Origin: an uncultured Collinsella sp.
GTDB taxonomy: Bacteria > Actinomycetota > Coriobacteriia > Coriobacteriales > Coriobacteriaceae
DNA: 7,346 nt
Reading direction: 5' to 3'
NCBI GenBank assembly: GCA_900761995.1
Contig: CAAFEY010000040.1
Coordinates: 1-7,346, forward strand
A program made the position numbers and the translations under genes. Below the pieces are notes generated by a model, which was not told the DNA's origin, ran no database searches, and saw nothing but the letters and a program-made list of their open reading frames with translations. Of the stretch, positions 6,573 to 7,346 are shown in pieces; position 1 is the first letter of the stretch, and each line of letters opens with the position of its first letter.

Positions 6573-6673
6573 TCGCACCTGTGTCGATGTGCCGCGGAAA
6601 AGTGGCTCCTGCCCAAAGACTTGACGGAGACGAAACAATTGACGCACCGCGGCACCTGCCCGCGCTCGTCACG

Positions 6674-6682
6674 TGCGACAAT
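6674..6682 (+). promoter_or_regulatory. Possible extended -10 promoter of serB
   Basis: TGC followed by GACAAT fits an extended -10 element, 35 bp ahead of the serB ATG. Two TTGACG hexamers at 6621-6626 and 6639-6644 are -35-like but neither is correctly spaced. Low confidence. Confidence 0.3.
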
Positions 6683-6717
6683 GTGCCCCAATACAACTGC
6701 ACTCGGAAAGGCCCGCC

Positions 6718-7346
6718 ATGACTGCACGCCTCATCGTTATGGATATCGACTCCACGCTCATCAACCAGGAGGTCATCGACCTGTTGGGCGAGGAGGCAGG
6801 CGTGGGCGAGCAAGTTGCGCGGATCACCGAACGCGCCATGCGCGGCGAGCTGGACTTTAAGCAAGCGCTCAAGGAGCGCGTGGGGCTGCTCGCCGACCTG
6901 GACGAGAGCGTGTTCGAGCGCACCTTTGAGCGCGTGACGTTTACCCCCGGCGCGCTGGAGCTTGTGCGCTCGGCACACAGCAAGGGCTGGAAGGTTGGCG
7001 TGGTAAGCGGTGGCTTCCACGAGGTCGCCGACAAGATCGTAGCCGCCGCGGGCATCGATTTTTGCCTGGCTAACCGCCTGGAGGTCGTGGACGGCAAGCT
7101 CACCGGCAAGCTGGCGGCAGACATCGTGACCAAGGAATCCAAGCTCATCCGGCTGCTGGATTGGGCAGTCGAGTGCGGTGTCGATATGGCCCATACCGTC
7201 GCGATCGGCGACGGCGCCAACGACATCCCCATGATTCAGGCCGCGGGCACGGGCATCGCGTTTTGCGCCAAGCCCAAGACGCGCGAGGCCGCCCCGTTTG
7301 CCATCGACGAGCGCAACCTGATGCTCGCCATGGACATCATCCTGCG
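6718..7346 (+). CDS. serB: Phosphoserine phosphatase, HAD superfamily (3' end cut by window edge)
   Basis: This enzyme hydrolyses O-phospho-L-serine to L-serine, the last step of the phosphorylated serine pathway. The frame is open from the ATG at 6718 to the window end, 209 codons without a stop. The motifs are MDIDSTLI with nucleophile Asp9 and acid/base Asp11, substrate-contacting Glu18 and Arg54, SGG with Ser97, Lys142 in TKESKL, and GDGANDIPM with Asp165, Asn168 and Asp169. Each lies exactly two positions before its counterpart in the Methanocaldococcus jannaschii phosphoserine phosphatase as I recall it, so the full active-site set is intact. There is no N-terminal ACT domain, so this is the short form and should end soon after the window. 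A weak GGAAAGG site precedes the ATG by 6 nt. A related HAD phosphatase with another substrate is the main alternative. Confidence 0.92.
   Translation, partial: MTARLIVMDIDSTLINQEVIDLLGEEAGVGEQVARITERAMRGELDFKQALKERVGLLADLDESVFERTFERVTFTPGALELVRSAHSKGWKVGVVSGGFHEVADKIVAAAGIDFCLANRLEVVDGKLTGKLAADIVTKESKLIRLLDWAVECGVDMAHTVAIGDGANDIPMIQAAGTGIAFCAKPKTREAAPFAIDERNLMLAMDIIL

Noticed and set aside
6640..6660. T-box-like GGTGCCGCGG on the minus strand upstream of aspS
   Set aside because: It only loosely resembles the T-box core, lies about 180 nt from the start codon and upstream of the likely promoter, and no specifier stem or terminator is evident.
4398..6860. An 820-codon plus-strand open frame opposite aspS
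   Set aside because: It crosses the hairpin array, the aspS terminator, the whole aspS complement and the serB start. It has no ribosome site or domain and is a GC-rich shadow frame.

Overview
The window is about 60% G+C and its genes are tightly spaced. Protein sequences and layout fit a high-GC Gram-positive gut bacterium of the Coriobacteriia, with Collinsella my best guess. That assignment rests on general resemblance (GC-rich codons, strong GGAGG-type ribosome sites, bacterial-type AspRS, LacZ/LacI pair) and no database search was possible.

Layout. (1) 1-2976, minus strand: a long GH2 beta-galactosidase of the LacZ type, running off the left edge only a little before its expected C-terminus. 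(2) 2977-3351: a divergent control region with three copies of the palindrome CAACCGGTTG. Two of them sit on the predicted lacZ promoter. (3) 3352-4368, plus strand: a LacI-family repressor, the obvious candidate reader of those palindromes. (4) 4369-4673: a convergent intergenic region. It holds a 62-bp-period array of three long hairpins with changing but self-complementary arms, a decayed fourth unit, and the aspS terminator. (5) 4674-6461, minus strand: aspartyl-tRNA synthetase, full length. (6) 6462-6717: a divergent region with a strong hairpin just ahead of the aspS ribosome site. (7) 6718-7346, plus strand: phosphoserine phosphatase SerB, cut by the right edge near its end.

How they work together. 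lacZ and the LacI-type gene look like a local sugar-responsive module: the repressor would bind the three operators and block lacZ until a galactoside-derived inducer appears. aspS and serB are housekeeping genes (tRNA charging and serine synthesis) with no evident link to the sugar module. The two halves meet tail to tail at the hairpin array.

I found no new multi-gene system. The parts least explained by the genes are the hairpin array at 4373-4585 and the operator architecture at 3009-3120.
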